Below the pieces are notes generated by a model. That model had not been told where the DNA came from. It saw only the letters and a list, made by a program, of their open reading frames with translations, and made no database searches. Shown here piece after piece: positions 8,175-16,285 of a stretch of DNA of 28,517 bases; the first letter of the stretch is position 1, and each line of letters starts with the position of its first letter. This DNA comes from JBFJVD01 sp041624375 (GTDB taxonomy: Bacteria > Chloroflexota > Anaerolineae > Anaerolineales > E44-bin32): assembly GCA_041624375.1 (NCBI GenBank), contig JBFJVD010000013.1, positions 1-28,517 on the forward strand, written 5' to 3'. A program made the position numbers and the translations under genes.

Positions 8175-8657
8175 ATGACTCAACCTACCGACTCGCTGCG
8201 CGACCTGTCTCTTCTTGAGGAAATCGAGCGCGATCCTGATACCACGCAGGCCAACCTCGCGGCACGTTTGGGCGTCGCCGTCGGCACCGTGAACTGGCAC
8301 CTGAAGCGTTTGGTGGCCAAGGGTTATGTGAAGGTCAAGCGAGCCGAACGGCGCAAGCTGCGCTACATCATTACGCCGGAAGGCCTCTCCCTGCGTGCGC
8401 GCTTGACAGTTAAGTACATCGAGAACTCCATGGCGCTCTATCGCCAGAGCCGGCGCAGGGCGCTGAAGGCGATCGCCGCCGCGCGGGACAGCGGCTACGA
8501 GACCGTCACCATTCATGGCGATGGCGATATCGCTGACGTTTGCCGATTGACGTGCCTGGAGCAGGGAGTCCGCGTGGTTGAAGAGAAGGCTGAAGGTGCT
8601 GCGATCCTCGAAGTCCATGGGCCCGAGATCCGGCTGCGCACACCTGAGGAAGCCTGA
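8175..8657 (+). CDS. MarR-EPS type winged helix-turn-helix transcriptional regulator
   Basis: A 160-residue DNA-binding protein. A wHTH occupies about residues 10-66, with recognition-helix region TTQANLAARLGVAVGTVNWH (23-42) and wing KVKRAERRKLRYIITPEG (53-70), as in EPS-associated MarR-like regulators. A long helical linker (71-105) follows, then a short alpha/beta segment with a GxGxxA-like loop (GDGDIA, 115-120) that looks like a fragment of a nucleotide- or ligand-binding fold. The ATG at 8175 is chosen because GGAG lies four bases upstream. An in-frame TTG at 8160 would fall only about eight bases after the predicted transcription start. It heads the operon of sugar and export genes, so control of that operon, and of itself through the 8143-8159 repeat, is likely. 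Confidence 0.85.
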   Translation: MTQPTDSLRDLSLLEEIERDPDTTQANLAARLGVAVGTVNWHLKRLVAKGYVKVKRAERRKLRYIITPEGLSLRARLTVKYIENSMALYRQSRRRALKAIAAARDSGYETVTIHGDGDIADVCRLTCLEQGVRVVEEKAEGAAILEVHGPEIRLRTPEEA

Positions 8658-8687
8658 TCGCTGCTGATGGGAGGAAGGGTTCAAATC

Positions 8688-9671
8688 ATGGAAAAAGTCG
8701 CCACGAAAGAATTCTGGTCGAAGCGTCGCGTCTTGCTGACCGGCGGAGGCGGCTTCCTCGGTTCCTTTGTTGTCGAATCGCTGGAGTCGCTTCATCCCCA
8801 GGAGATCTTCCTTCCCCGTAAGCGAGACTATGATCTTGTCGATCATGAAGCAGTGCGCCAGCTTCTCGCCGATTCCCGTCCGGACCTGGTGCTCCACCTG
8901 GCGGCCAACGTGGGCGGAATCGGCGCCAATCAGGCCCGCCCGGCAGAGTTTTTCTACGACAACCTCATGATGGGTGTGCAGCTGCTCCACGAATCCTGGC
9001 GCGCCGAGGTTGAGAAATTCGTTGCCATCGGCACCGTGTGCTCCTACCCGAAGTTCACGCCAGTTCCGTTCCGCGAAGACGATCTCTGGGACGGATACCC
9101 AGAGGAGACCAACGCGCCCTACGGTCTGGCGAAGAAAATGCTGCTGGTGCAGTCCGAAGCCTATCGCGCCCAGTATGGCTTTCCATCGATCTACCTGATT
9201 CCGGTCAATCTCTACGGTCCGCGGGACAATTTCAACTTGGAGACCTCGCATGTCATCCCGGCTCTGATTCGCAAGTGTGTAGAGGCGCGAGAACGGGGTG
9301 AAAACAAGATCGTGCTCTGGGGAGACGGCTCCCCGACTCGAGAGTTCCTATACGCCGCCGATGCTGCTGAGGGGATCTTGCTGGGCGCCCAGTATCACGA
9401 GACCAGCGAGCCGGTGAATTTGGGGTCCGGCGAGGAAATCAGCATCCGCGATCTCGCCATGAAGATCGCAGCGATGACCGGGTTCGAGGGTGAGCTCGTC
9501 TGGGACACCGATCGGCCCAACGGACAGCCCCGGCGAGCCCTCGATACTTCCCGTGCCGAGGCGCGCTTCGGCTTCCAGGCGCGGACGCCGCTGGATGTCG
9601 GCCTGCGCCAGACCATCGATTGGTATCAAGAGCAGCGCGACAGGATCCTGGCAGCAGAGGGGGTGGCGTGA
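8688..9671 (+). CDS. fcl: GDP-L-fucose synthase (GDP-4-keto-6-deoxymannose 3,5-epimerase/4-reductase)
   Basis: Produces GDP-L-fucose from the Gmd product using NADPH. The 327-residue extended SDR has a TGGGGFLG nucleotide loop (18-25), the family-specific VGGI (75-78), GTVCSYPK (115-122) and the catalytic Y145xxxK149 in APYGLAKK. GTVC places Thr116 where the E. coli enzyme has its catalytic Ser, and Cys118 where it has its catalytic Cys; this Thr variant is common in bacterial homologues. The ATG at 8688 has GAGGAAGGG eight bases upstream; an earlier in-frame ATG at 8667 lies before that site and is rejected. The stop overlaps the next GTG (GTGA). With the gmd gene at the window start it completes GDP-L-fucose synthesis. 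Confidence 0.93.
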   Translation: MEKVATKEFWSKRRVLLTGGGGFLGSFVVESLESLHPQEIFLPRKRDYDLVDHEAVRQLLADSRPDLVLHLAANVGGIGANQARPAEFFYDNLMMGVQLLHESWRAEVEKFVAIGTVCSYPKFTPVPFREDDLWDGYPEETNAPYGLAKKMLLVQSEAYRAQYGFPSIYLIPVNLYGPRDNFNLETSHVIPALIRKCVEARERGENKIVLWGDGSPTREFLYAADAAEGILLGAQYHETSEPVNLGSGEEISIRDLAMKIAAMTGFEGELVWDTDRPNGQPRRALDTSRAEARFGFQARTPLDVGLRQTIDWYQEQRDRILAAEGVA

Positions 9672-10522
9672 CCGTCCTCTCGGAGACGAGCGAGGCCACG
9701 CAGCCAGTGACCATCATCCGGCCGCGCCGCGGCTGGGGCGGGTTGGATCTTGGTGAGCTCTGGCGCTACCGCGAGCTGCTCTATTTCTTGATTTGGCGTG
9801 ACGTGAAGGTGCGCTACAAGCAGACGCTTCTCGGCGCCGCGTGGGCCATTTTGAAGCCCTTCTTTAGCATGGTTGTGTTCAGCATCATCTTCCAGCGGGT
9901 GGCGCAGATCCCCACCGACGATCTGCCCGGACCGATCTTCTACTTCAGTGGGCTGCTTCCGTGGATCCTGTTTCAGGATGGAATCACGAAAGCCAGCTCC
10001 AGCCTTGTAACCGGACGGAATTTGATCACCAAGGTCTACTTCCCGCGGGTCACGATCCCATTCGCCTCTGTGGTTTCCGGAATCGTGGATTTCGGGCTGG
10101 CGTTCATCGTATTGCTCGGCATGATGATCTTTTTCGGCGTCGAGATTTCCGCCACCATTTGGGCGATGCCGCTCTTCCTCCTGCTTGGTCTCATCACCGC
10201 GCTTGGGGTGGGCCTGTGGCTCGGGGCGCTCAACGTCGCGTACCGAGATATCGGCTATGTCACGCCGTTTCTCCTCCAGGCCTGGCTGTTCGCTTCCCCG
10301 GTTGTCTATTCCGCGACAGCCATCCCGGAGGGAATCTGGCGCACCCTTTACGGTCTGAATCCCATGAGTGGTGTTGTGCAGGGCTTCCGCTGGTCGGTGG
10401 TTGGTGTAGGCGCGCCGGATGCCGGGCTTCTGCTGGCCTCGATTGGGATGTCGCTGTTGTTGCTGGCCAGTGGCGCATACTACTTCCGCCGTACGGAGCG
10501 CACCTTCGCCGATGTCGTCTGA
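9668..10522 (+). CDS. wzm: ABC-2 type polysaccharide export permease
   Basis: Membrane subunit of an ABC exporter for a completed glycan. The 284-residue protein has a cytoplasmic N-terminus and about six hydrophobic helices. It shows the family-typical entry segment (DVKVRYKQTLLGAAWAILKP, about 47-66) and an FPRVTIPFA-like stretch before helix 3, as in Wzm/TagG/RfbA permeases. GTG at 9668 is chosen: it overlaps the fcl stop (GTGA) and follows an AGAGGGGG site. The ATPase gene follows with an 11-base overlap, so the two subunits are translationally coupled. Confidence 0.92.
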   Translation: MTVLSETSEATQPVTIIRPRRGWGGLDLGELWRYRELLYFLIWRDVKVRYKQTLLGAAWAILKPFFSMVVFSIIFQRVAQIPTDDLPGPIFYFSGLLPWILFQDGITKASSSLVTGRNLITKVYFPRVTIPFASVVSGIVDFGLAFIVLLGMMIFFGVEISATIWAMPLFLLLGLITALGVGLWLGALNVAYRDIGYVTPFLLQAWLFASPVVYSATAIPEGIWRTLYGLNPMSGVVQGFRWSVVGVGAPDAGLLLASIGMSLLLLASGAYYFRRTERTFADVV

Positions 10523-11792
10523 TATGTCAAACCTGGCGATACGCGTCTCGAATCTGGGCAAGCAATACCGGATCGGCTCATCGCCTAGCGGCTATGAGAC
10601 CTTGCGCGACGTCATCACCGGCGCAGCCCGTCGGCTCGCACGCCACGAGCCGCCCGCCAGGCGGGAGACCGTCTGGGCGTTGCGCGATGTTTCGTTCGAG
10701 CTTGAGCAAGGTCGGGTGCTCGGCATCATTGGGAAGAACGGCGCTGGCAAGAGCACCCTTCTCAAGCTGCTGTCAAGAATCACGGAGCCCACCGAAGGTC
10801 GTGCGGAGATTTATGGACGGGTGGGTTCGTTGCTCGAGGTCGGGACAGGTTTTCATCCGGAGCTGAGTGGACGCGAAAACATCTACCTGAACGGCGCTAT
10901 TCTGGGGATGAAGCGGCGCGAGATCGACCGCCAGTTCGATGAAATCGTCGAGTTCGCCGAGGTCGCTCGATTTATCGACACCCCGGTGAAGCGCTACTCC
11001 AGTGGAATGTACCTGCGGCTGGCTTTCGCCGTCGCCGCGCACCTCGAGCCGGAGATCCTCGTCGTCGATGAAGTTCTCGCAGTGGGCGATGCCGCGTTTC
11101 AGCGGAAATGCCTCGGGAAGATGAGCGATGTCGCCCGCCAAGGGCGCACGGTCCTTTTTGTCAGCCACAACATGTCGGCCATATTGCGCCTCACTGAGGA
11201 GACGATTGTTCTTGATGAGGGTCGAATGGCGCTGCGTGCACCGACCCCCGAAGCGGTGGACTACTACATGACCGCCGGGATGTCGGAGGCCGGCGAACGC
11301 CTATGGCGTGAGACCGAAGCGCTGGTTGAGGCCGCCCATCCCTTCCGCCCAATTGCGCTGCGCGTGAAGGATGAGCAGGGTAAGACCCTCGGCCAACTGG
11401 CGGCGACGGAGCCGGTCACGGTCGAGTTCGAATATCAGCTGCTCGAGGATGTCACCGGTTTGCGGGTGGGTCTCTACCTGGCGACCAGCCGGGGCGAGCC
11501 GATTTTCACGAGTTTTGATACCGACGATCCGGCCGCATTCCGAGATCATACGCTCCGCCGGCAGGGACGCTATCGCAGCCGCTGTCAGATCCCGGGAAAG
11601 TGGCTCAATGAAGGCCGCTATGTGGTTGGCGTCAACGCCAGTTCGTTCCGCATCCGGTCTTACTTCACCGACGAGCATGCCCTCACCTTCAGCATCGACG
11701 GCACCGGTGCGCCGGGAAGCCATTGGCCGGAACGCCGCAGCGGCCCGCTTCGTCCCGCCCTCGAATGGGAGATCACGGAAGCCGTACGATGA
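10512..11792 (+). CDS. wzt: ABC exporter ATPase with C-terminal carbohydrate-binding domain
   Basis: Energises export of the polysaccharide through the permease encoded just upstream. The 426-residue protein has an N-terminal NBD with Walker A GKNGAGKS (74-81), signature YSSGMYLRLA (162-171), Walker B EILVVDE (181-187) and switch His219. It then has a ~150-residue beta-rich C-terminal region (about 275-420) resembling the Wzt C-terminal domain, which in O9a/O12-type systems binds the finished end of the export glycan. Its presence suggests chain-end recognition before export. Start could be ATG 10512 or ATG 10524; 10512 is preferred because it is nearer to GGAG at 10495, though neither has ideal spacing. 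The stop overlaps the next ATG (ATGA). Confidence 0.92.
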   Translation: MSSDMSNLAIRVSNLGKQYRIGSSPSGYETLRDVITGAARRLARHEPPARRETVWALRDVSFELEQGRVLGIIGKNGAGKSTLLKLLSRITEPTEGRAEIYGRVGSLLEVGTGFHPELSGRENIYLNGAILGMKRREIDRQFDEIVEFAEVARFIDTPVKRYSSGMYLRLAFAVAAHLEPEILVVDEVLAVGDAAFQRKCLGKMSDVARQGRTVLFVSHNMSAILRLTEETIVLDEGRMALRAPTPEAVDYYMTAGMSEAGERLWRETEALVEAAHPFRPIALRVKDEQGKTLGQLAATEPVTVEFEYQLLEDVTGLRVGLYLATSRGEPIFTSFDTDDPAAFRDHTLRRQGRYRSRCQIPGKWLNEGRYVVGVNASSFRIRSYFTDEHALTFSIDGTGAPGSHWPERRSGPLRPALEWEITEAVR

Positions 11793-13435
11793 CCGGTGCG
11801 CCACCTCGATTGACGCTGAAGCGCTGGCTCGGTGACTTGCCGTTCGCGCCCGAGCTGCTGCAAAGGCTGCGTGGCGGGGAGGGTCCGCCGGCGTTCGGTT
11901 ATCGCGTCGATCGGCTCTCCGGCGCGCTGCCGGGCTGGGTCGATGCGGCGGCCATAGCCCGGAACCGATCCGGGACCGATGATCACAAGCGCATCCTCGT
12001 CTTCGGCTATCTGCGCTGGTGGCTTGAGTACGCCGTAGCGCTCAGCCTGCTTCTCACCGCGGAAGGTCACCGGGTCGACCTTGCCTACCTTCCTTATCGC
12101 GACTGGACTCAACCACTCGACCGCTTTGATCTGCGCCGGCTGCGGTTCTACCTACGCCGTCACCTGCAGATCCTTCATCCGCTCGTGCGAATCCATGATC
12201 TATCGAATGACCCTTCGGATTCGCTTCCCCCTGACCAGTTGCGTTCGATCGATGAGCTCAGCCGAATCGATGTGCAGTACAGCCGGTTGCGTGAGGAGGT
12301 TCATGTCCAGGCCGGTGGCGAGGACGAAGCGCTCTTCCTGCTGAGACGGGCTCGAAATCGAACTGCAGCCCGTGCTGTGCTTGACCTGCTGCAGAAGGAA
12401 AGGTTTGATGTCGTCGTCATCCCCAATGGGAGCATCCTCGAATTCGGTGCCGTGTACCGGACGTCGATGGCGCTGGGTGTAGGCGCGGTAACCTATGAAT
12501 TCGGTGAGCAGCGGGAGCGGATCTGGCTTGCCCAGAACGATGAAGTGATGAAGCAAGACACGTCAGGCATCTGGCAGTTGCGGGGCGACCAGCCTCTCTC
12601 TGCAGGGCAGGATGCCGCGCTCGACGCCTTGCTCGAAGCCAGGCGTGGGGCGCGTACCTGGGGCAATTTCGGCCGCCGCTGGCAAACGGTGGAATCGCAG
12701 GGTGCGCAAGCCGCTCGGCATGCGCTCCAGCTGGACCCGGAGCGCCCGCTGGCCCTCCTGTGCACCAACGTGGTCGGCGATAGCCTGGCGCTGGGACGCC
12801 AGCTCTTCACCGAGGGGATGGCGGATTGGCTCGCCAAGACCGCCCGCTTCTTCGCCGCGCGTCCGGAAGCCCAGCTTGTGGTCCGCGTTCACCCGGGAGA
12901 GCTGAAAGGCGCCGGGCACCCGTCGACTGAGATTGTCTCCGCTGTGCTCCCGCAGCTGCCGGACCATGTCCGCGTGGTCCCCCCAGACTCAAAGATCAAC
13001 ACGTACGACCTGATCGAGCTCGCCGACCTTGGCCTGGTCTACACCAGCACGGTTGGGCTTGAGATGGCCTTGGCCGGGGTTCCGGTCATCGTCGCCGGGC
13101 GGACCCACTACCGGGGCAAGGGGATGACGAACGACCCGGATTCGCTGGATGCCTACTTCGAGCAGATCGGTCGGTTGCTAGACATGCCGCCTGCGCAGGA
13201 TGAGATTGAATCCCGGATCGCAGTAGCCCGGCGCTATGCCTACCGGTTCTTCTTCGAGTACGCCCTTCCTTTCCCCTGGCACATCGTCTATTTCTGGGAG
13301 GATCAGGAAGCGACGCCGTTTGCTGACGTTGTGGCGGATGCAGGCCGGCGCCACTATCACGCCACGCTCCAAGCTCTGCATGGTGAGCCGATTCGCTGGG
13401 CGCCTGTACCACAAGCTATGGGTGTATCGGCATGA
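11789..13435 (+). CDS. Capsule polysaccharide biosynthesis protein, KpsC/KpsS (PF05159)-like
   Basis: A 548-residue cytoplasmic protein of GT-B appearance. The C-terminal half carries features seen in KpsC/KpsS/LipB-like proteins: VRVHPGE (365-371), a TSTVGLEMALAGVPVI segment (419-434) and RTHYRGKG (438-445). In KpsC and KpsS these regions belong to the beta-Kdo transferases that build the capsule linker. The N-terminal ~300 residues are not recognised beyond alternating alpha/beta segments. It may transfer a 3-deoxy-ulosonic sugar, which would fit the NeuB and cytidylyltransferase genes nearby; this is inference. Start ATG overlaps the wzt stop (ATGA), and its own stop overlaps the next ATG likewise. 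Confidence 0.7.
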   Translation: MTGAPPRLTLKRWLGDLPFAPELLQRLRGGEGPPAFGYRVDRLSGALPGWVDAAAIARNRSGTDDHKRILVFGYLRWWLEYAVALSLLLTAEGHRVDLAYLPYRDWTQPLDRFDLRRLRFYLRRHLQILHPLVRIHDLSNDPSDSLPPDQLRSIDELSRIDVQYSRLREEVHVQAGGEDEALFLLRRARNRTAARAVLDLLQKERFDVVVIPNGSILEFGAVYRTSMALGVGAVTYEFGEQRERIWLAQNDEVMKQDTSGIWQLRGDQPLSAGQDAALDALLEARRGARTWGNFGRRWQTVESQGAQAARHALQLDPERPLALLCTNVVGDSLALGRQLFTEGMADWLAKTARFFAARPEAQLVVRVHPGELKGAGHPSTEIVSAVLPQLPDHVRVVPPDSKINTYDLIELADLGLVYTSTVGLEMALAGVPVIVAGRTHYRGKGMTNDPDSLDAYFEQIGRLLDMPPAQDEIESRIAVARRYAYRFFFEYALPFPWHIVYFWEDQEATPFADVVADAGRRHYHATLQALHGEPIRWAPVPQAMGVSA

Positions 13436-14334
13436 CCGCAGCGCCGGATCTAAAACAGGAGGTGCGTGCCTTCTACGACTCGATCGGCTGGAAGGAAGTC
13501 GGCGAGGGCGTCTACCAGAACGCGCGCTACGAAGATCTGCGGCCCGTCTCGCGCGAGTACATCCGGCGCTGCCATCTGCGGGTGGGCCGTTACATTCCCC
13601 AGCGTGGCCGCTACCTGCTCGATGCCGGATCCGGGCCCATTCAGTATCCCGAATACCTGACCTATTCGGCAGGTTATCGCTACCGTGTCTGCCTGGATAT
13701 CTCGATCACGGCCTTGCAGGAAGCTCGAAGCCGGATATCAGATCATGGGCTCTATGTGGTGGGGGACGTCGCCCGGCCGCCGTTCCGCCGAGAGGCTTTT
13801 GAAGCGATCGTCTCCCTTCATACGATCCACCATCTTCCGGCAAACGAGCAGCGGCGTGCCTTCTTTCAACTGCTGCGTACCCTTCGCCGCGGTGGCCGCG
13901 CGGCGGTGGTCTACTCCTGGGGGGAGAATGCGCTCTTGACGCGCGTTCTCCAGCTGCCCACACGGATGGCCTCGAAGACCATCCGGCTCTACCGCCGGAT
14001 CCGTCGCCGACTGCAAGGAGAAGGGGCCGCGGAGCATGCGGCAGGTGCGCGTGAATCGGGGACGGGACCGGTGTCCACCTTTACGCACAAACATGGCTAC
14101 GCCTGGGCGCGCCGCGCACTGGCCGACCTGCCGGGCTTTGAAATCCGCGTGTGGCGTTCCGTCAGCACGCCATTTCTACGAGCCTTCATGCACGCGCCGC
14201 TCCTTGGGCGGTTTTGGCTGCGGCTTCTGTACGCGCTCGAGGAGCGGGCGCCGCACCTGCTGGGACGAATCGGGCAGTATCCGATGATCTTGTTTGCCAG
14301 GCCGGCTGCAGCGGCGGAAGAGAGGTTGGAGTGA
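13432..14334 (+). CDS. Class I SAM-dependent methyltransferase
   Basis: A 300-residue protein with a Methyltransf_11-like core: motif I LDAGSGPIQ (63-71), acidic D89 at the end of strand 2, GDV (about 108-110), and LHTIHHLP (about 126-133) in the post-motif region. The C-terminal ~120 residues are basic and less typical. It lies between the KpsC-like gene and the PseB-like gene, in the same operon as the wzm/wzt exporter. A role as sugar or chain-end methylase is possible, but the acceptor is unknown. The ATG overlaps the previous stop (ATGA). Its stop shares one base with the next start (TGATG). Confidence 0.82.
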   Translation: MTAAPDLKQEVRAFYDSIGWKEVGEGVYQNARYEDLRPVSREYIRRCHLRVGRYIPQRGRYLLDAGSGPIQYPEYLTYSAGYRYRVCLDISITALQEARSRISDHGLYVVGDVARPPFRREAFEAIVSLHTIHHLPANEQRRAFFQLLRTLRRGGRAAVVYSWGENALLTRVLQLPTRMASKTIRLYRRIRRRLQGEGAAEHAAGARESGTGPVSTFTHKHGYAWARRALADLPGFEIRVWRSVSTPFLRAFMHAPLLGRFWLRLLYALEERAPHLLGRIGQYPMILFARPAAAAEERLE

Positions 14335-15344
14335 TGGACTGGAGCGACAAGGTCGTGCTCGTAACCGGCGGCACGGGCTCATTCGGCCGCAAATTCGTCG
14401 AGCTCATGCTGCGCGAATACCGACCGGCGAAGATCATCGTCTTCAGCCGCGATGAACTTAAGCAGCATGAAATGCGTGCCGCTGGGCTTGATGATCCGAT
14501 CCTGCGCTACTTCATTGGCGACGTTCGCGATCTGCTCCGCCTCCGGCGCGCGATGCATGGCGTCGACATTGTGGTCCATGCGGCGGCTCTGAAGCAGGTG
14601 CCTGCTTGTGAGTACAACCCGATTGAGGCGATCCTGACCAACATTATGGGCGGGCGCAACGTGGTGGAAGCTGCACTGGATACGGGGGTGGATCGGGTGA
14701 TGGCGCTCAGCACGGATAAAGCCGTCAATCCGATCAACCTTTACGGCGCGACCAAGCTGGCAGCGGAGAAGCTGTTTGTCCAATCCAATGCCTATGCTGG
14801 TGGCACGGGCACTCGATTTTCCTGTGTGCGTTATGGCAACGTCCTCGGAAGTCGTGGAAGCGTGGTCCCTGTGTTTCTGCGCCAGCGTGAGCAGGGCGTG
14901 GTCACCGTCACGGACGAACGGATGACCCGATTCTGGCTATCGCTCGAGCAAGGCGTCCGTTTCACCATCCGCAGCATCGAAGAGATGCAGGGCGGGGAAG
15001 TCTTTGTGCCCAAGATCCCCAGCATGCGAGTATTGGATCTGGCGCAGGCAATCGCGCCCGGTAGCAAGGTGGAGCACATCGGGATCCGGCCCGGCGAGAA
15101 ACTCCATGAGGTTCTGATCTCGGAGGACGAAGCGCGGCATTCGCTTGAGCTGGACGACATGTACGTGGTTGAGCCGCCGGGCGCGCTCTGGTTCGGCCAC
15201 GGCTGGCGCGAGCGCGGCCGGCCGCTCGCGGAGGGATTCCGCTACGCCAGCGACACAAACGAGCTCTGGCTCACCGTGGAGGAGATCCGCGACATCGTAC
15301 GCCCGCTCGAGGCTTCCTTCGCAGAACCGGACGGTGGTCCGTGA
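14334..15344 (+). CDS. pseB: UDP-N-acetylglucosamine 4,6-dehydratase (inverting), PseB/FlaA1 type
   Basis: Expected to convert UDP-GlcNAc to UDP-2-acetamido-2,6-dideoxy-L-arabino-hex-4-ulose, the entry step to pseudaminic acid and to several N-acetylated 6-deoxy sugars. The 336-residue soluble extended SDR shows TGGTGSFG (11-18), the PseB-type active site STDK (126-129) and catalytic Y137xxxK141. Its length and C-terminal region are as in PseB, and no membrane segment is present. The ATG at 14334 follows GAGAGGTTGGAG and shares a base with the preceding stop; longer upstream versions run through the previous gene. The close relative CapE (fucosamine pathway) cannot be excluded. The usual partner aminotransferase PseC is not in the window; an RmlD-like reductase follows instead. 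Confidence 0.87.
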   Translation: MDWSDKVVLVTGGTGSFGRKFVELMLREYRPAKIIVFSRDELKQHEMRAAGLDDPILRYFIGDVRDLLRLRRAMHGVDIVVHAAALKQVPACEYNPIEAILTNIMGGRNVVEAALDTGVDRVMALSTDKAVNPINLYGATKLAAEKLFVQSNAYAGGTGTRFSCVRYGNVLGSRGSVVPVFLRQREQGVVTVTDERMTRFWLSLEQGVRFTIRSIEEMQGGEVFVPKIPSMRVLDLAQAIAPGSKVEHIGIRPGEKLHEVLISEDEARHSLELDDMYVVEPPGALWFGHGWRERGRPLAEGFRYASDTNELWLTVEEIRDIVRPLEASFAEPDGGP

Positions 15345-16285
15345 CCCGCCTCTTGATCACTGGGGCCAGCGGGCTGCTTGGCGCCAATCTGGCGCTGGAA
15401 GCTGCCGACGCCTGCGAAGTGGTTGCGGTCTCACATCGGCAGCCGCTGGCCGCCAATTTCGCAACGGTTCAAGCGGATCTGACTTCGCCGAACACGGCCT
15501 CGCGACTGATCGAGACCCATCAACCCGATTGGGTCGTCAACTGCGCCGCCCTGACCGATGTCGACCAGTGTGAGGCCGAGCCGGTGCTGGCGAGAACGCT
15601 GAACGTTGAAGCGCCGCGCCAGCTAGCGCTCGCCGCGGCCCGAGCCGGACCTCACATGGTTCACATCTCGACGGACGCCGTATTCGATGGCGCGCGCGGC
15701 GGGTACCGGGAGGACGATCCGGCCCGGCCCATCAATGCCTACGGCCGGACCAAGCTGGAGGGCGAACATGCCGTCCTGGGGGCCAACCCGCAGGCACTGG
15801 TTGTCCGGACGAACTTCTATGGCTGGAGCCCGAGCGGCACCCGGAGCCTGGCCGAGTGGTTTCTCGGGCGGCTTGAAGCCGGCGAGACATGTGGCGGGTT
15901 CACGGATGTCGAGGTGAGCCTGCTCCTGGTTAATGATCTGGCGCAGTTGCTGCTCCTCATGCTCCGGCGAGGCCTTTCCGGCGTCTACCACATTGGCGGA
16001 GCCGACTGCCTCAGCAAATATGAATTTGGCCGGCGACTCGCGGCCGTCTTTGCATTGGATCCGGACCTGGTGCAGCCGATTACTGCCGATGAGATCGGCT
16101 TGCGAGCGCCCAGGCCGAAGCGGCTCTGCTTGCAGAGCCAGAAGCTGGCCGAAACGCTGGACGTGAAGCTCCCGGAGATTGACGCCGGCCTCCTCCGCAT
16201 GCGCACGCTGCGAGAGGGCGCACATCCGGCTGCACTGCACGCGCTGGTGGGAGGGAAGCATGCCGTCGAACATCATCCAGATTGA
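15341..16285 (+). CDS. RmlD-like sugar-nucleotide reductase (extended SDR)
   Basis: A 314-residue protein of the dTDP-4-dehydrorhamnose reductase (RmlD substrate-binding) family. It has a GASGLLG nucleotide loop (8-14), NCAALTDVDQCE (67-78) as in RmlD, STD (110-112) and catalytic Y134xxxK138. RmlD reduces the C4 keto group of dTDP-4-keto-L-rhamnose. No rmlA, rmlB or rmlC is present, and it sits directly behind the PseB-like dehydratase with a GTGA overlap. The likely substrate is therefore the 4-keto product of that enzyme; this is inference. Its 3' end overlaps the NeuB-like gene by 26 bases. Confidence 0.83.
   Translation: MTRLLITGASGLLGANLALEAADACEVVAVSHRQPLAANFATVQADLTSPNTASRLIETHQPDWVVNCAALTDVDQCEAEPVLARTLNVEAPRQLALAAARAGPHMVHISTDAVFDGARGGYREDDPARPINAYGRTKLEGEHAVLGANPQALVVRTNFYGWSPSGTRSLAEWFLGRLEAGETCGGFTDVEVSLLLVNDLAQLLLLMLRRGLSGVYHIGGADCLSKYEFGRRLAAVFALDPDLVQPITADEIGLRAPRPKRLCLQSQKLAETLDVKLPEIDAGLLRMRTLREGAHPAALHALVGGKHAVEHHPD

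Noticed and set aside
8667..8687. ATG at 8667 as start of fcl
   Set aside because: The strong GAGGAAGGG site lies after it and fits ATG 8688; the extra residues do not match the family N-terminus.
8139..9251. Reverse-strand frame of 370 codons over the regulator and fcl genes
   Set aside because: No motif, no ribosome-binding site, and fully covered by two confidently identified + strand genes.
14151..14333. Upstream extension of the PseB-like frame into the previous methyltransferase gene
   Set aside because: The added residues are the out-of-frame reading of the methyltransferase; PseB homologues start close to the TGGTGSFG loop, matching ATG 14334.
15341..16285. Calling the RmlD-like gene dTDP-4-dehydrorhamnose reductase of rhamnose synthesis
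   Set aside because: rmlA, rmlB and rmlC are missing from the window, and the gene is coupled to a UDP-GlcNAc dehydratase, so the family name should not be read as the reaction.
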